DNA of 64,000 nucleotides. Source: Diadophis punctatus similis (Eukaryota > Chordata > Lepidosauria > Squamata > Dipsadidae). Shown here one piece after another: positions 44,382 to 55,830 of the stretch (positions within the stretch are counted from its first letter, which is position 1; every line of letters starts with the position of its first letter). The translations under genes and the position numbers were made by a program. The notes beneath the pieces were generated by a model. That model searched no databases, was not told where the DNA came from, and was given only the letters and a program-made list of their open reading frames with translations. The DNA lies in contig JALIGW010000003.1 in NCBI GenBank assembly GCA_023053685.1, positions 137,451,126-137,515,125 of the forward strand, given 5' to 3'.

Positions 44382-44633
44382 CAGGGGTGGGTTCTGGATC
44401 CTTTTGCTACCGGTTCGCTCAGGGTCCCGCTGTGCGTGCGTGCGTGCCCGCAGCAATGGAAAAATAGCTTCTGCACATGCGCAGAAGCAAAAATTAGCTT
44501 CTGCGCATGCGCAGAAGCAAAATCCAAGAAGGCGGCACCCACGGAGACACCAACAGAACCGGCTCTGTGATGACATCGCCGAGTTACTAACGGTTCTAAA
44601 GAACCGGTTAGAACCGGTAGGAACCCACCTCTG
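44382..44633. mobile_element. hAT MITE (252 bp) with two NRF1-like palindromes
   Basis: The left end is caggggtgggttctggatcc and the right end gtaggaacccacctctg. A perfect 8-bp duplication, attaagag, is at 44374-44381 and 44634-44641. Two gcttctgc(g/a)catgcgcagaagc palindromes sit side by side; the second contains an exact tgcgcatgcgca at 44502-44513. Confidence 0.95.
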
Positions 44634-44641
44634 ATTAAGAG

Positions 44642-45278
44642 TCAAAGCTCTTCACAAAACAACCAATTCCATATTTTAGGAATTTAATTTATTATTTCCT
44701 TATTCCCCCCCAAAAAAAATTGTATTAATATTTGCTATAATTTGAAACCATGACAAAACTATGACTGGATAGGGCCTGTGCAAAAAAAGCTGATGTCAAA
44801 TCTTTTTTAAACAGGAGCCCAACAGACACAACATAATATTTCTGATTAATTGACTTCAATCTTAAGCCCTAAGAAGTATGTTATACATTTCTTAATGCCT
44901 TGGTTCAATGATTTTTTAAAGTCTGAATAATCCAATTCTTTGTTCCATAGTTCAGGTATGCAAATTATGCCAGCCTTCATTTGATATTTTAATTCCATAC
45001 CAAATTGAATTGTTCATTGAATAATTCTCTAAAAGATCTTAAGGTATCATAGATCAATCAGTTGCTCAAATATTTATTATAGTCAAAGGAGGGAGGAATA
45101 CAGTCAATTAAAAAGCTTAAAAATACATCAAAGTTTAAAAATAATAAAAAGATAAAAGGTAAACAAAACTATATATACAAAAGACATCTAAAAGGAGGGG
45201 TATGAGCATTAGATGGGTGCAGGAAAGCATGAAGGTTAATTTACAGACTAAATCTATCACAAAACAACACAAGGTACT
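44642..45278. other. unassigned AT-rich DNA
   Basis: Nothing recognised. Confidence 0.45.
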
Positions 45279-45640
45279 CTAGAATGACAAAGCTAGATGC
45301 TCATTAAGACTATAGTTTATGGCACAGGTCATCACCTGATAAATTTTAAGACTTGCTGTGCAGATCCTGGCAACATTATATGTTGTGGCAGGGTTAGTAT
45401 TTAAGAGCAGCAGGGAGGTATAAAATTGCCCTGTACGCCATGGGTATCTATGCAATAACTGTAAGATGAAGCTAGTATGAATGTCTCTATAATACAGGCA
45501 TTGGAGAAATATATGCATGCTCTGTTGTTTCTATGTCTCCAGATAACAGAATTTTTCTACATCGACCTTCCAAGGACAGCAAGTTACTACAGAGCCTGTT
45601 AAAGTATATGGGCATTACTGTTTTATTTATTATTTATTTA
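45279..45640 (-). pseudogene. possible retroelement ORF fragment
   Basis: A 79-codon minus frame (45279-45518) with CLYYRDIHTSFILQLLHRYP and LLLLNTNPATTYNVARICTA looks like structured protein rather than random sequence and recalls C-terminal parts of non-LTR RT proteins. I cannot name the clade. An ATTT array follows at 45628-45656. Confidence 0.3.
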
Positions 45641-45659
45641 TTTATTTATTACATGTTTC

Positions 45660-46497
45660 AAATATATATTCTATCAGCAGCAACCCTGCTTATTGGATAG
45701 TCTAGTGTGGACCTTGGCAATGAGCTTGTTATTGGTGCCAAGGTTAAAGTTGCCCCATTGGGGTTTGTGACATTGCCTAGCTGTGGTTTTGTGATGTCAT
45801 TCAGTGGCAATCCTTTGTTTCCTGGGAGACTCAGTGCAACAGATCAACCTGCCCTGGGACAGATGGTGGTGTGGTGCATTGCTTTTCATGGGCTTTTTGG
45901 ACTGAGAGGCTGCCCGGGACTCTGCAAAAGACTCAGAAGACTACTTGAAGGTTATGATAGGCTGAATTGGGAGGGCCAATCATAAGTTTAGGACAATATT
46001 CCTTGGAAGTGTCATGGTTCCTTTCCAAATGCCATTTTGTTTCTGGGTCCCAAGCTGAGGCCAAAATGGTGGGAGTGACCCATGCTTGGAGTAGGTTGCT
46101 CTCTCTTGGATGACAGCCAGGAGGGGGATTGGGGTTGATTAGAATAGGGAAACTCCTGGCTGGCTTACCAGGAGTGTTTGATGGAGCCATTGTAGGAAAG
46201 TCAAGTGAGGAGAAGGGTTGTTAAGTCCCTGGTGGCACTGAGAGCTTGAGCTAAAGTTCCCGGAGGACTCAGCTATCTCTTCTTTTAGGATGAATGAGTA
46301 TAAAGGACGCATATGGGATCATAATTATAATTGGTTATAATTTTTCCACCTTGTTACAAATTTATACTTTAAAAAAAAATCCAAGTCTCTTCAAATGTTA
46401 TTACTTTAAGTGTTTCCATGCAGACGAAATACTTCTCAAAATAGTTTTAAAATATTATAGCCATCTTGTACTCCAGTAAGCTGAATAAACAGCAAAT
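45660..46497. other. unassigned, G/C-balanced DNA
   Basis: Base composition between 45690 and 46280 is clearly higher in G than its surroundings, with no frame or repeat I recognise. It could be an old LTR or unique sequence. Short frames at 45707-45985 and 45933-46190 lack motifs. Confidence 0.35.
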
Positions 46498-46505
46498 ACC
46501 TAGAG

Positions 46506-46947
46506 CAGGGGTGTCAAACTCAAGGCCTGAGGGCCGGATCCGGCACACGAGGTGCTTAGATCTGGCCCGCAGGGCCGCCCTAGAAACAGCAAAGGACCTG
46601 TCCGCAGTGCCTCTGTCAGCAAAAACAATCTTGGGAGGCCACGTGCAGCCCTCCCAGACTGCTTTTCAGCTGTGATGGCCTCCTGCCGCCCTCTGCCAGT
46701 GAAAATGGAGCTCAGGGGCGCCCCCCCCGAGCTCCGTTTTCACTGGCAGAAGGCAGCCGGCAGCTGTCGCAACTGAAAATGGAGCTCTGCAGCCCATTTT
46801 TGCTGGCAAAGTGCTCAGGTCACAACAGATGCCCCCGACATGAGTGACGTCAAGCTGGCCACGCCCACCCTGGCCACGCCCACCCCACCCCTGAGGTCAA
46901 ACACAACCCTGATGCGGCCCTCAATGAAATTGAGTTTGACACCCCTG
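46506..46947 (-). mobile_element. hAT MITE family T4 (442 bp)
   Basis: Ends are caggggtgtcaaactcaagg and gagtttgacacccctg. A perfect 8-bp duplication, acctagag, is at 46498-46505 and 46948-46955. In opposite orientation to the other T4 copies. Confidence 0.96.
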
Positions 46948-46955
46948 ACCTAGAG

Positions 46956-47433
46956 AAAAGAACATTTAAGTAATGAATATGAATCAAAATAAACATAATG
47001 CAATAATGTGATAAAAAGGAAAATATTTCTTGTAAATGTACCAACAATAAAAAAGAACTGAAGAAAGAAAATAACTATTTTAAACCTCCGTTTTAACCTT
47101 GGTTTCTGCCCCCCATTGTTTCCCCTCCAGTCCTGGGAACAAAACACTTCTAGAACACAGTCATGTACTAGCAACAAGTGTTCAAGGAGGAAAGTGAAAA
47201 AGGAAGAAAGTTTGTTACTCATTAGATTAGCAAAAAGCCTCTAAAAATTCCATGGCAGCAGATGGACGTGCAAATCTTTTGAACTCTTCTCCAAGGGAAA
47301 GGCAGAAAATTAATGGATACAGAAAAGTATTTAACATTCTTGTTGCTTGCTGTTGTGCAGGCAAAACCAAAGCCTCTTCTGAAACTTAAAAGTTGTGAAG
47401 GAAAGTCTGGATTAATTTTACTTTCAAGTTTAT
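46956..47433. other. unassigned DNA
   Basis: No recognised repeat; the 90-codon frame at 46950-47222 crosses a transposon edge. Confidence 0.45.
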
Positions 47434-47441
47434 CTTAAAAG

Positions 47442-47787
47442 CAGAGGTGGCATTCAGCAGGTTCTGACCAGTTCTGGACAACCGATAGTGAAATTTTTCA
47501 GTAGATCGGAGAACCGGTAGCGGAAATTTTGAGTAGTCCAGAGAACCGGTAAATACCACCTCTGACTAGCCCCGCCTCCATCTATTCTCTGCCTCCTGAG
47601 TCCCAGCTGATCGGGAGGAAATGGGGAGTTTGCAGTAACCTTCCCCTGGAGTGGGGAGGGAATGGAGATTTTACAGTATCCTTCCTCTGCCACACCCACC
47701 AAGCCATGCCCACCAAGCCACACCACACCACGCCTACCAAGCCATGTCCACAGAACCGGTAGTAAAAATTTTTGAATCCCACCACTG
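47442..47787 (-). mobile_element. hAT MITE family T2 (346 bp)
   Basis: Ends are cagaggtggcattcagcagg and gaatcccaccactg. A perfect 8-bp duplication, cttaaaag, is at 47434-47441 and 47788-47795. Inverted relative to 24252-24601, with the same 'gaaccggtagcggaaatttt' passage. Confidence 0.95.
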
Positions 47788-47929
47788 CTTAAAAGTTATG
47801 GAAAGATGCTAGACATAAGAAATGTGACAATTATAGGGGCAGATTTTAGCGAAGGATTGTCTCATACTCTTAATTTATAAGCCACTGGTAATGAGATATT
47901 TTTAATACATCCTTCCATTTAATTAACAA

Positions 47930-48420
47930 ATGGTTCTGCTACTCCACATCCAAAGGTTGAATCAATCTTATTTTTAAGTTGTTTTTCGTGAACTGCTCTT
48001 GAACTTTTAGTAGTTCAGGTTGCAGATTTGTAATAAGTTTGTCCTGAGATTGTTCCTTTTCTTCAAAAGACTTCATTCTGATTTCATGAGAAATAATACT
48101 TCTCTTTAATGCTTCCAAATCTTCACCAAATTTAATAGCTGGGCCTTTCATAATTCTAAGTTTTTCATGGATCCTAGTTTCCTAACCTGTAAATCTGATT
48201 CCATTTATTTAGGGATTGCCTGAAGTTTTACCATGAATTCAACCCTTGTAATTTTCTTCTCCTCATTGAGATAGTAAGACGTATGGGGTTAATGTTGCTC
48301 TATCTATGTCCAAAGAGTCCTGGAGAGGCAGGGATTGTTCCTTTTTTTGTGGGATATCAAGGGTATGTAAGCTTAACTAGTTTTCTTCCCTTTTCATTAT
48401 TTGGAGTTCCTTGCTAATGA
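47930..48420 (-). pseudogene. L1-type ORF1 remnant
   Basis: The minus frame 47939-48151 reads EALKRSIISHEIRMKSFEEK then QEQFTKNNLKIR. A heptad-like coiled coil runs into NNLKIR, the position of the conserved RNA-binding motif start (…NLRI.G.PE) in L1 ORF1. Upstream sequence (to 48420) has fragments of frame with stops. The SINE at 48428 abuts it and may have inserted into the same element. Confidence 0.5.
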
Positions 48421-48427
48421 TAGCAAT

Positions 48428-48658
48428 ATCAATAACACTTAGACTTATATACCGCTTTGCAGCCCTCTCTAAGCGGTTTACAGAGTCAGCATATTGCCCC
48501 CAACAATTTGGTTCCTTATTTTACCCACCAATGGGAAGGATGGAATGCTGAGTCGACCTTGAGCCTGGTGAGATTTGAACTGCCAAATTGCAGGCAGCCG
48601 GCAGTCAGCAGAAGTATCCTGCAGTACTGCACTCTAACCACTGCACCACTGCGGCTCA
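48428..48658 (-). mobile_element. tRNA-derived SINE (Sauria-type), full-length
   Basis: Minus strand: gccgcagtggtgcagtggtt (A box tggtgcagtgg), gcagttcaaatctcacc (B box), then a body ending in gcggtatataagtctaagtg and a TTGCTA-type tail. Further copies are at 50757-50993 and 58996-59208, all minus. Confidence 0.9.
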
Positions 48659-48699
48659 TGATGACTGAAGGGGAGCTGCCTTTTTCATTTTATGGGTCA

Positions 48700-48960
48700 C
48701 ATCACTGAAATAATGTCCCGTTTAAATTGTTAAAGCAAACTGGAAGAGTTTGGGTATAAACCACTCACTTTTGACTATAGGCAATTTCATCCACAGGTTT
48801 GGAACAAGGTAAAGGAAGGGGACTGGAAGTTTTGTGAACTTGTTATCTGAGAGATTGGTTGCTTCTTTGCTTCCAGGTATCTCTATAATGTCAGTCATTG
48901 ACTTCAACATGACAGATATAACAGGATGACTGAAGCCATGCTCATTTTAACATGTGTGAG
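48700..48960. other. unassigned; possible continuation of L1-like remnant
   Basis: A 62-codon minus frame (48722-48910) without a recognised motif lies on the far side of the SINE from the ORF1 remnant. Confidence 0.25.
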
Positions 48961-48968
48961 ATCTGTAC

Positions 48969-49346
48969 CAGGGGCGGGTTCCTAATTTTTTTACTACCAC
49001 TCTGTGGGCATGGCTTATTTTGTAGGTGTGGCTTGCCAGCCATGTGACCGGGTGGGCGTGGCTTCTTGGACTGCTGAAGGGAGGGGACCTGAGATAGGTC
49101 CTGCCACCCATTCTTTCAGCGTCTCACGCGCTCCCTCAGCCATCTTCCCCTGCTTGGACTCACTGTGGCGTAGGAAGGCAGCGCATGCGCAGTGCCAGAA
49201 GCTCGGCTTCTGGGCATGCGCAGAAGAACTTTTTAAAAAATGGCAGCGCCCAGGCACCAGCAACCGACCGCACCGGTACTGTGACGTCACCAGCAGGCCA
49301 CTACTGGTGCTATAGAGTGGACCGCACTGGTAGGAACCCACCACTG
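48969..49346 (-). mobile_element. hAT MITE family T1, shortest copy (378 bp)
   Basis: Ends are caggggcgggttcctaat and gtaggaacccaccactg. A perfect 8-bp duplication, atctgtac, is at 48961-48968 and 49347-49354. It lacks most of the central block of 22042-22807 but keeps agcgcatgcgca (49180-49191). Confidence 0.96.
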
Positions 49347-49354
49347 ATCTGTAC

Positions 49355-50118
49355 AACATATGTTAAAAAGCAACAAGGCTTCAGATCATGCCTGCCATTT
49401 TGAAGTCATCTTCTCAATTGTTGAATACAAGGAACCATTTTATTTTAACTGCCCTTTAAGAGAAAACTCTATCAGACTCCTTCTGTAACCGTATATTTCT
49501 ATTTCATTAATGTTTTGTGTTTTTAAAATACATTTAAAAATATGGTCCATATATTCAGTGTTTTTTTTAAATTTGTACAGCTCATTCATGACAGCCAAGC
49601 TTTTTCATCATTAAAACTGAATATAACTAATGTTCTCTTTTAAACAATAAGTAGCAACAACTTATTATCAACCTACTGTAGTACATATACCAATCTGAAC
49701 TACATCTGTTTCTTTAAAATCTATCTCTCCAGTGGATGCCAATTTCCCATCCCCTGGGAGTCTTAGAAGCTGTGTTTGTACATTTAAAATTTAGGCTTAA
49801 AAAGAAAACACCTTACATGACATAATTACAGTGATTGAGAACACTTTCTTTAAAAAGAGACATTAATTTTTTTCCCTGAGACTCTATTCTCAGCGGGTTT
49901 TGTTATATTTATGAAGCTTTAAAAAGAAACAGATTTTCCTGCTGATTCAGTCAAAAGCAAAAGTACAACTTTTACACGTATTCCAAAACTGCTTTCCCCC
50001 CCCCCATAAAAAAATATTATACATACGTTTAAGGAGGAAATGTAGACTTTGAGGAAAGAAGGTTGTTTAGAGTAAGAAGGTTTTTAGGTTCTTTAGATAA
50101 CAAGGACATCATCACGGG
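49355..50118. other. unassigned AT-rich DNA
   Basis: No recognised repeat up to the LINE breakpoint; a C-run at 49997-50005. Confidence 0.45.
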
Positions 50119-50746
50119 CTCTACATGGGGCTACCCTTGAAGAGTATCCGGAGACTACAATTGGTGCAAAATGCAGCTGCGCAAGCTGTGGTGGGTGCAC
50201 CTAGGTACACCCTTGTAACACCCATTCTCCGCCAGCTGCATTGGCTGCCCATTAGTCTCCGGATCCAATTTAAGGTGTTGGTCGTTACCTTTAAAGCCCT
50301 ACATGGCTCAGGGCCAGGTTACCTTTGGGACCGCATCCTGCTGCATACCTCCCTACGACCGGTTAGGTCCCACAGAGTTGGTCTCCTCCAGGTCCCATCG
50401 ACCAAGCAATGCCGGTTGGTGGGGCCGAGGGGGAGAGCCTTCTGTGTGGGAGCCCCCTCCCTTTGGAACCAACTCCCCCCAGAGATTAGGACTATCCCCA
50501 CCCTGCTGGCCTTCCGTAAAGCAATAAAAACTTGGCTCTTCCAGCAGGCGGGGTGAAAGTGAGACCAATTAGATTATATTTGGGTCTCCCCCCTTGGTTA
50601 TGAATGTCAGGTGTTTTTTAATTTTTTTAATTTTTTAATTACGTGTTTTTATATGTAACAATGATTTTATATGTTGTTAGCCGCCCAGAGTCCCTCGGGA
50701 GTTGGGCGGCATACAAATCTATTAAATTAAATTAAATTAAATTAAA
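50119..50746 (+). mobile_element. L2/CR1-group LINE 3' end (628 bp)
   Basis: A 143-codon frame (50125-50556) encodes the RT C-terminus: MGLPLKSIRRLQLVQNAAAQ, LRQLHWLPISLRIQFKVLVV, FKALHGSGPGYL and a GAPSLWNQLPPEIR block. A 3' UTR with the ccgcccagagtccc...gggcggc stem and an AAATT tail (50703-50746) follows. The start coincides with that of the copy at 61375. Too short to be active. Confidence 0.9.
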
Positions 50747-50756
50747 TGGTTTAACA

Positions 50757-50993
50757 ACAATAGCAATAGTACCTAGACTTATATACCGCTTCACAGTGCT
50801 TTACAGCCCTTTCTAAGCGGTTTTACAGAGTCAGCATATTGCCCCCAGCAATCTGGATCTTCATTTTACTGACCTCAGAAGGATGGAAGGCTGAGTCAAA
50901 CTTGAGCCGGTGAGAATCGAACTGCCAAACTGCAAGCAGCCGGCAGAAGTAGCCTGAAGTACTGCAGTCTAATCACTGCGCCACCATGGCTCT
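50757..50993 (-). mobile_element. tRNA-derived SINE (Sauria-type)
   Basis: Minus strand A box tggcgcagtg and B box gcagttcgattctcacc, with the same body and (ATTGCT-like) tail as 48428-48658. Its tail end lies 10 bp from the LINE tail at 50746. Confidence 0.9.
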
Positions 50994-51007
50994 TTAAAGT
51001 ACTATGA

Positions 51008-51203
51008 TCATCATCATCTTCTTCTTCTTCTTCTTCTTCTTCTTCTTCTTCTTCTTCTTCTTCTTCTTCTTCTTCTTCTTCTTCTTCTTCTTCTTCTTCT
51101 TCTTCTTCTTCTTCTTCTTCTTCTCTCTCCTCCTCCTCCTCCTCCTCCTCCTCCTCCTCCTCCTCCTCCTCCTCCTCTTCCTCCTCTTCCTCCTCCTTCT
51201 TCT
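51008..51203. repeat. (TTC)n-(TCC)n compound microsatellite
   Basis: Pure TTC from about 51015 to 51123, then TCC to about 51176, then mixed. The poly-Phe/Leu and poly-Glu/Lys/Arg frames are artefacts. Confidence 0.97.
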
Positions 51204-52032
51204 CATATTCCCACAAGTGCAGGGTACTATGATGGGCTCCACAAATCAACCAAAGAAGCAAAATAGCTATAAACAACAAGGTTTACCTTGGACAGTGAGC
51301 AGAGCCCCAAAGCATTGCCATTAAGTTGCTGTCTTCATGTGGTTTCTCAGGATTAGTAAGATAGGCATAGGTCATCCTTTATTTGTTGCAATGATAATGA
51401 TGTATTTTTACTCTTTGGCAACAGCCTTCTTGTCAACCACATGAGGTATATTATGCTTAACCACTTATTATATTAAAAATGAAGTCAGGTCGCCGGTAGT
51501 GGGTAGGACTGTAAATTCGATAGTGGGTAGGACTGTAAATTCGATTTCTGCCTGTTTCAAGGCATGCTCCCTTCCTGTCCCCATTCTGCTTCGTCTACCA
51601 ACATTATGATATCTCCCTAAAGGGAGCTGGAACTGGAAGTGTGAAATATCATGAAGCCCCTACTTTCTGGGGCTTGAAACATTGTACTAGTAAAATAGAG
51701 AAACTTAAAAAAAATGGGAACGATCAACTTCCCCCCATTGTCTTCTGAACAGAACATAAAAGGCATTTAGAAAATGGCATTTGTTGACTACAAAAAGGAA
51801 GGAAAGGGAGAGAAATGGCAAGTATGCATTGCTTGTGATTCAGCTCCCTTGTGACTCTGATGTATTTTTAAAAAAATTCTATTGAACTTGAGCTACAACA
51901 AAAAAGGGTACTGGAGTAGGAACATAGGAAGATAGCTAGTAGACATGTCAAACTGATGCCAGCAGGAAGATGAACCTCACTGGTGAAGTTTTCTCCTCCT
52001 GCTAGTGACGTTCTAGAGAAGAGGGCAGCTGA
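51204..52032. other. unassigned DNA
   Basis: A 28-bp direct duplication (gtagtgggtaggactgtaaa, then ttcgat) at 51496-51547 is the only structure seen. Confidence 0.5.
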
Positions 52033-52040
52033 TCAACAAC

Positions 52041-52591
52041 CAGGGGCGGGTTCCTAATTTTTTTACTACCACTCTATGGGCGTGGCTTATTTTGTGGGTG
52101 TGGCTTGCCAGCCATGTGACCAGGTGGGCGTGGCTTGTTGGCCATGTGACTGGGTGGGCGTGGCTTCTCGGACTGCTGAAGGGAGGGGAACTGAGATAGG
52201 TCCTGCCGCCCACTCCCCCTCCCCTCAGCAGCTCGAGAAGCCTCAAACGTGCAAAAATGCCTAGGATCATCACCGCGCGTTCGTGGCTTCTCGGACTGCT
52301 GAAGGGAGGGGAATGGAGATAGCTCCTGACGCCCATTCTTTCAGAGTCTCACGCGCTCCCTCAGCCATCCTCCCCTGTTTGGACTCACTGTGGGGTAGGA
52401 AGGCAGCACATGCGCAGTGCCGGAAGCTTAGCTTCTGGGCATGCGCAGAAGAAAATTTAAAAAAATTAAGAAATTTTTTTTAAAATGGCGGTGGCCAGGC
52501 ACCGGCAACCGACCACACCAGTACTGTGACATCACCAGTGGGCCGCTACCGGTGCTATAGAGTGGACCGCACCAGTAGGAACCCACCACTG
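52041..52591 (-). mobile_element. hAT MITE family T1 (551 bp)
   Basis: Ends are caggggcgggttcctaat and gtaggaacccaccactg. A perfect 8-bp duplication, tcaacaac, is at 52033-52040 and 52592-52599. It has an extra 'tggccatgtgac' unit near the left end and a diverged version of the 123-bp block. Confidence 0.96.
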
Positions 52592-52599
52592 TCAACAAC

Positions 52600-53626
52600 C
52601 ACACATAATCACAACTGCACCATGTGGCAGGGAGCCAACACAGATGAAGCAAAAAAGCAGGATAAGGGATCAGCAAAGGCAGCAACTTTTTTTTTTTTTT
52701 TTGCCAACTCAAGGATGGGTGGGGATCACTTTGACTCAGCATTAGGGAGAATCTCAGAGAAAGTCTATTGTTGCTGCAGAGTAAAATTCAAAGCTGTGCC
52801 AGTCTGCTGGGAACGGTGGGCTTGGTGATTAACAGAGCTGGGCTGAGAATGCAAACTTATTTCATGGCATTTCCATTCCCCCCCCCACCAAATAATTTTC
52901 TTCAACAGGAAAGGGAAAAGAGAGTTGGAGGGGGAGATGAAAGAAGCAGCAGTGGGGGAGGTTGTAAGGGGAACAAAATGGCATCTACATTACTCCACTG
53001 CTATAAAATTCTGCAAAGTGGAATTATTGTTAAAGAAAAGCCTTGCCTGAAAGCACCCCAGGAACGGCTTCAGATCCAGAGTTGTCCATCACCAGCGTGC
53101 TAGTCTTAAAATGGGGTTAGCAGAAAAACACTGCGACGGATCATAGGAAAAATCCAACCGGTTCTTGTTTCCAAAATCAGTGCATCAGTTTAAACTATAA
53201 AGTGGATAATCCTTCCCCAAAGCATCTTTTGAAGCTTTTGAAAACTGCTTTTTAAAAAATTGTGTATGGGTTGATGGCGTTTAGATGTTGCCGATCCCTT
53301 TGTTTAAGCTCCATACTGTGTTTGATTGTCTGATTTCTATTTATAGACAGATCTGCCAGTGTGTCATTTTTACACAAGTGACAAATAGCATTATAAAGCT
53401 ATTCCTAGGCCTGGTGTTATTTTGTCTATGCACTAGATGAGACCACAGGTCTATCTCATTTACTCACATCCATTCTGCAGCCTGCAAATCTTATCCACAG
53501 AACTGTCTCAAAGATGTAAATATCTCTGATTCCATTTAGTTGCCTCTCTTGCTGCCTGGTGGATGCATACACTACTGGGTTCTTCTGACTGTAGAGAGGA
53601 AATGCTTGTATATTAGGACTATATGC
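52600..53626. other. unassigned DNA
   Basis: A T-run at 52686-52702 and a purine-rich patch at 52905-52970. The 111-codon frame at 52768-53103 shows no domain. Confidence 0.45.
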
Positions 53627-53634
53627 CCAATAAT

Positions 53635-54003
53635 CAGGGGTGGGCTTCAAAAATTTTAGCAAGGGCTTCTTTGCCCAGTTGCTGGGTGGGCATGGCCATG
53701 GTGGGCATGGCCTAGTCAGCCTCCTGCACTATGGCGGGGGGGTGTTGCCCTCCCCGGGCTCCGGAGACTTTCCTTGAGCCTCCAGGAGGGCGAAAACGGC
53801 CTCCCCAGGCTCCAGAGGCCTATTTTTCACCCTCCTCGAGCCTCCGCATGCGCCCTGCACTTACCTGCATCCAAAATGGGCTGCATGAGGACTCTTGGGA
53901 GGGGCGGGCAGGGCCAGCTAGGATTTGGGGGTTCTCCAAACTGCACAGAATCTTAGCTAGAGGTTCTCCCGAACCCCTGTGAACCCCCAGCAGCCCACCC
54001 CTG
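53635..54003. mobile_element. hAT MITE (369 bp)
   Basis: The left end is caggggtgggcttcaaaaat and the right end cagcagcccacccctg. Target duplication is ccaataat (53627-53634) against ccaataag (54004-54011), one mismatch. GC-rich interior with 'cctccggag' type blocks reminiscent of T5. Confidence 0.93.
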
Positions 54004-54152
54004 CCAATAAGTAGGTTTACATCTTTCAATTTCTCAAATTACTAGACTTAGTCTCAAAAAACTTTGTCTTCCTAAAGAAAAGGACTCTGATCAGTAGTTT
54101 GCTCTTTATTGTCCACAGAGATGGATGAAAAAGTCAAGATGATAGCCTTGTT

Positions 54153-54540
54153 CAGGGGCGGGTTGCACTTACCTCGCTACCAGTGTGCTGCCATGTTGCG
54201 CGCGCGCCCCCTTGCACGATTTTGCTTCCTGTGCATGCACAGGAAGCAAAATCTCACCGAAATCTTGCAAGGGGACGTGCGCGATTTCAGCGATTTTTTG
54301 CTTCCGCGCATGTGCAGAAGCGAAATCTCACCAAAATCTCTCTCACGCATGTGTCCCCTTGCGAGATTTTGCTTCTGTGCATGCGTGTAAGCAAAAAATC
54401 ACCAAAAAATTCCATTAAAAAGATGGCTGCGTGCGACGGACTGACGAAGACAGCACCAGAGCCGTTGCGCGCAAATTGGACAATCAGCGGGTCCCTACCG
54501 GAGCGGCGCACTGGACCACACTGGTAGGAACCCACCTCTG
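54153..54540. mobile_element. chimeric hAT MITE (388 bp) with serial palindromes
   Basis: The left end caggggcgggttgcacttac is of the 10783 type; the right end ctggtaggaacccacctctg is of the T1 type. Target duplication is gccttgtt (54145-54152) against gccttgat (54541-54548), one mismatch. The centre has a run of related palindromes (ttgcttcctgtgcatgcaca, cgcgcatgtgcagaagc, cttctgtgcatgcg). Confidence 0.93.
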
Positions 54541-54548
54541 GCCTTGAT

Positions 54549-55830
54549 ACATATCCTGCAAACACTTTCAGTTCTGCCACTTAGCATTGCAGCTCATACG
54601 TTCATATAATCTATCAGTCTAATGATGGTTGTTAGTATCCTTTTCTCTCTGTGACTTTGCATGGGAAACATGTTCTTCCATCAAACAAATGCAAACTACA
54701 GCTTGTGCTTTTGAATAAATGACACTGTATACAATAGTGGATAATAATATGCATGTAATGAGGAGTAGAGGCTTCCATCTGCTTTGCAAGAATTGCACAT
54801 CTATTTTTTGCAGATCAGTGTCCTAAAACTGCGGTACAAATATGTGGGCGGGCAGAAATATCTACACAAATAAAATGGAACAAGTTTACCACATCCAGAG
54901 TACCCACGCTCGTCTCTGTTTATAATATTTTGTAATATTAATAACTTCTGGCCAATTTAACTTTAGTTTCTTTAAAAAGGCAATGCTCTGAAATAATAAG
55001 TGTATTTGCAAATGTATCCAGATGCTTACAGAACATATGTATGCAGTTATGGATCGTTTTGTTTGTAGTTAGAGATTTTAAAAACAAAAATCAGTCTTCC
55101 ATCTCTGAGTGTTGCTCAGATATATATTTCCGATCTCAAAATATATCTGTTGCTCAGATACGTTTTGAGACTACATAGGGGACAACCATGTCAAGTTATA
55201 ATTCTTATAATTATATGTTTATTAGCTGTAATTATATATAACCCACTTTTCTACTTATGACTTAGATCCAAATCAGGCCCACTGAAGTTATTGAGAAAAG
55301 TTAGTCATGATAACTTTAGTTCAACTAATAGTTGCTTTTAAACATGACTAATTCTGCATCCAACCAAGTCAGGTTGTAGCTAGAATAAAGCATGCTGTGC
55401 TAGTTCTTTCTCCGTCTACAAATTTCTGGCTGGCGAGAGCACAAATGAGCATTCCTGCAAGATGGAAGGAAGTGCTGATTATCTTCCAACATTCACTAAT
55501 TCACTAGTTTAAGATCCAGATGCCTTACATGTCTCCCCAGAAGACGACACATAACTTCAAATTAGTAATATAGGGGAAGGATTTATTTCATTATTAATGC
55601 TCTGTGAGCTATTCCAGACATGAGTAAGTAGAAATTTACAATATTTTAAGGACAGCACAACTGCCAATTAAAAATACCTAGTTACTCAAAGCCCATGAAT
55701 GAATTTTACAAAATCAGGAGGGATTTGCCATAAGAGAGATCAATAACAAAATATTATTGTTCCTTGTCTGAGAGGTGCTGGTATTTATACAGTAGGTTGC
55801 ACAGCCCATATGTTAGAACCTGGAGCATGT
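54549..55830. other. unassigned AT-rich DNA
   Basis: About 1.3 kb with no recognised repeat. At 55113-55166 'gttgctcagata' occurs twice around cgatctcaaaatatat, an imperfect local repeat. Confidence 0.45.

Noticed and set aside
50896..51324. Poly-Glu, poly-Lys/Arg and poly-Phe/Leu frames
   Set aside because: All from the TTC/TCC array; no unique coding sequence adjoins.
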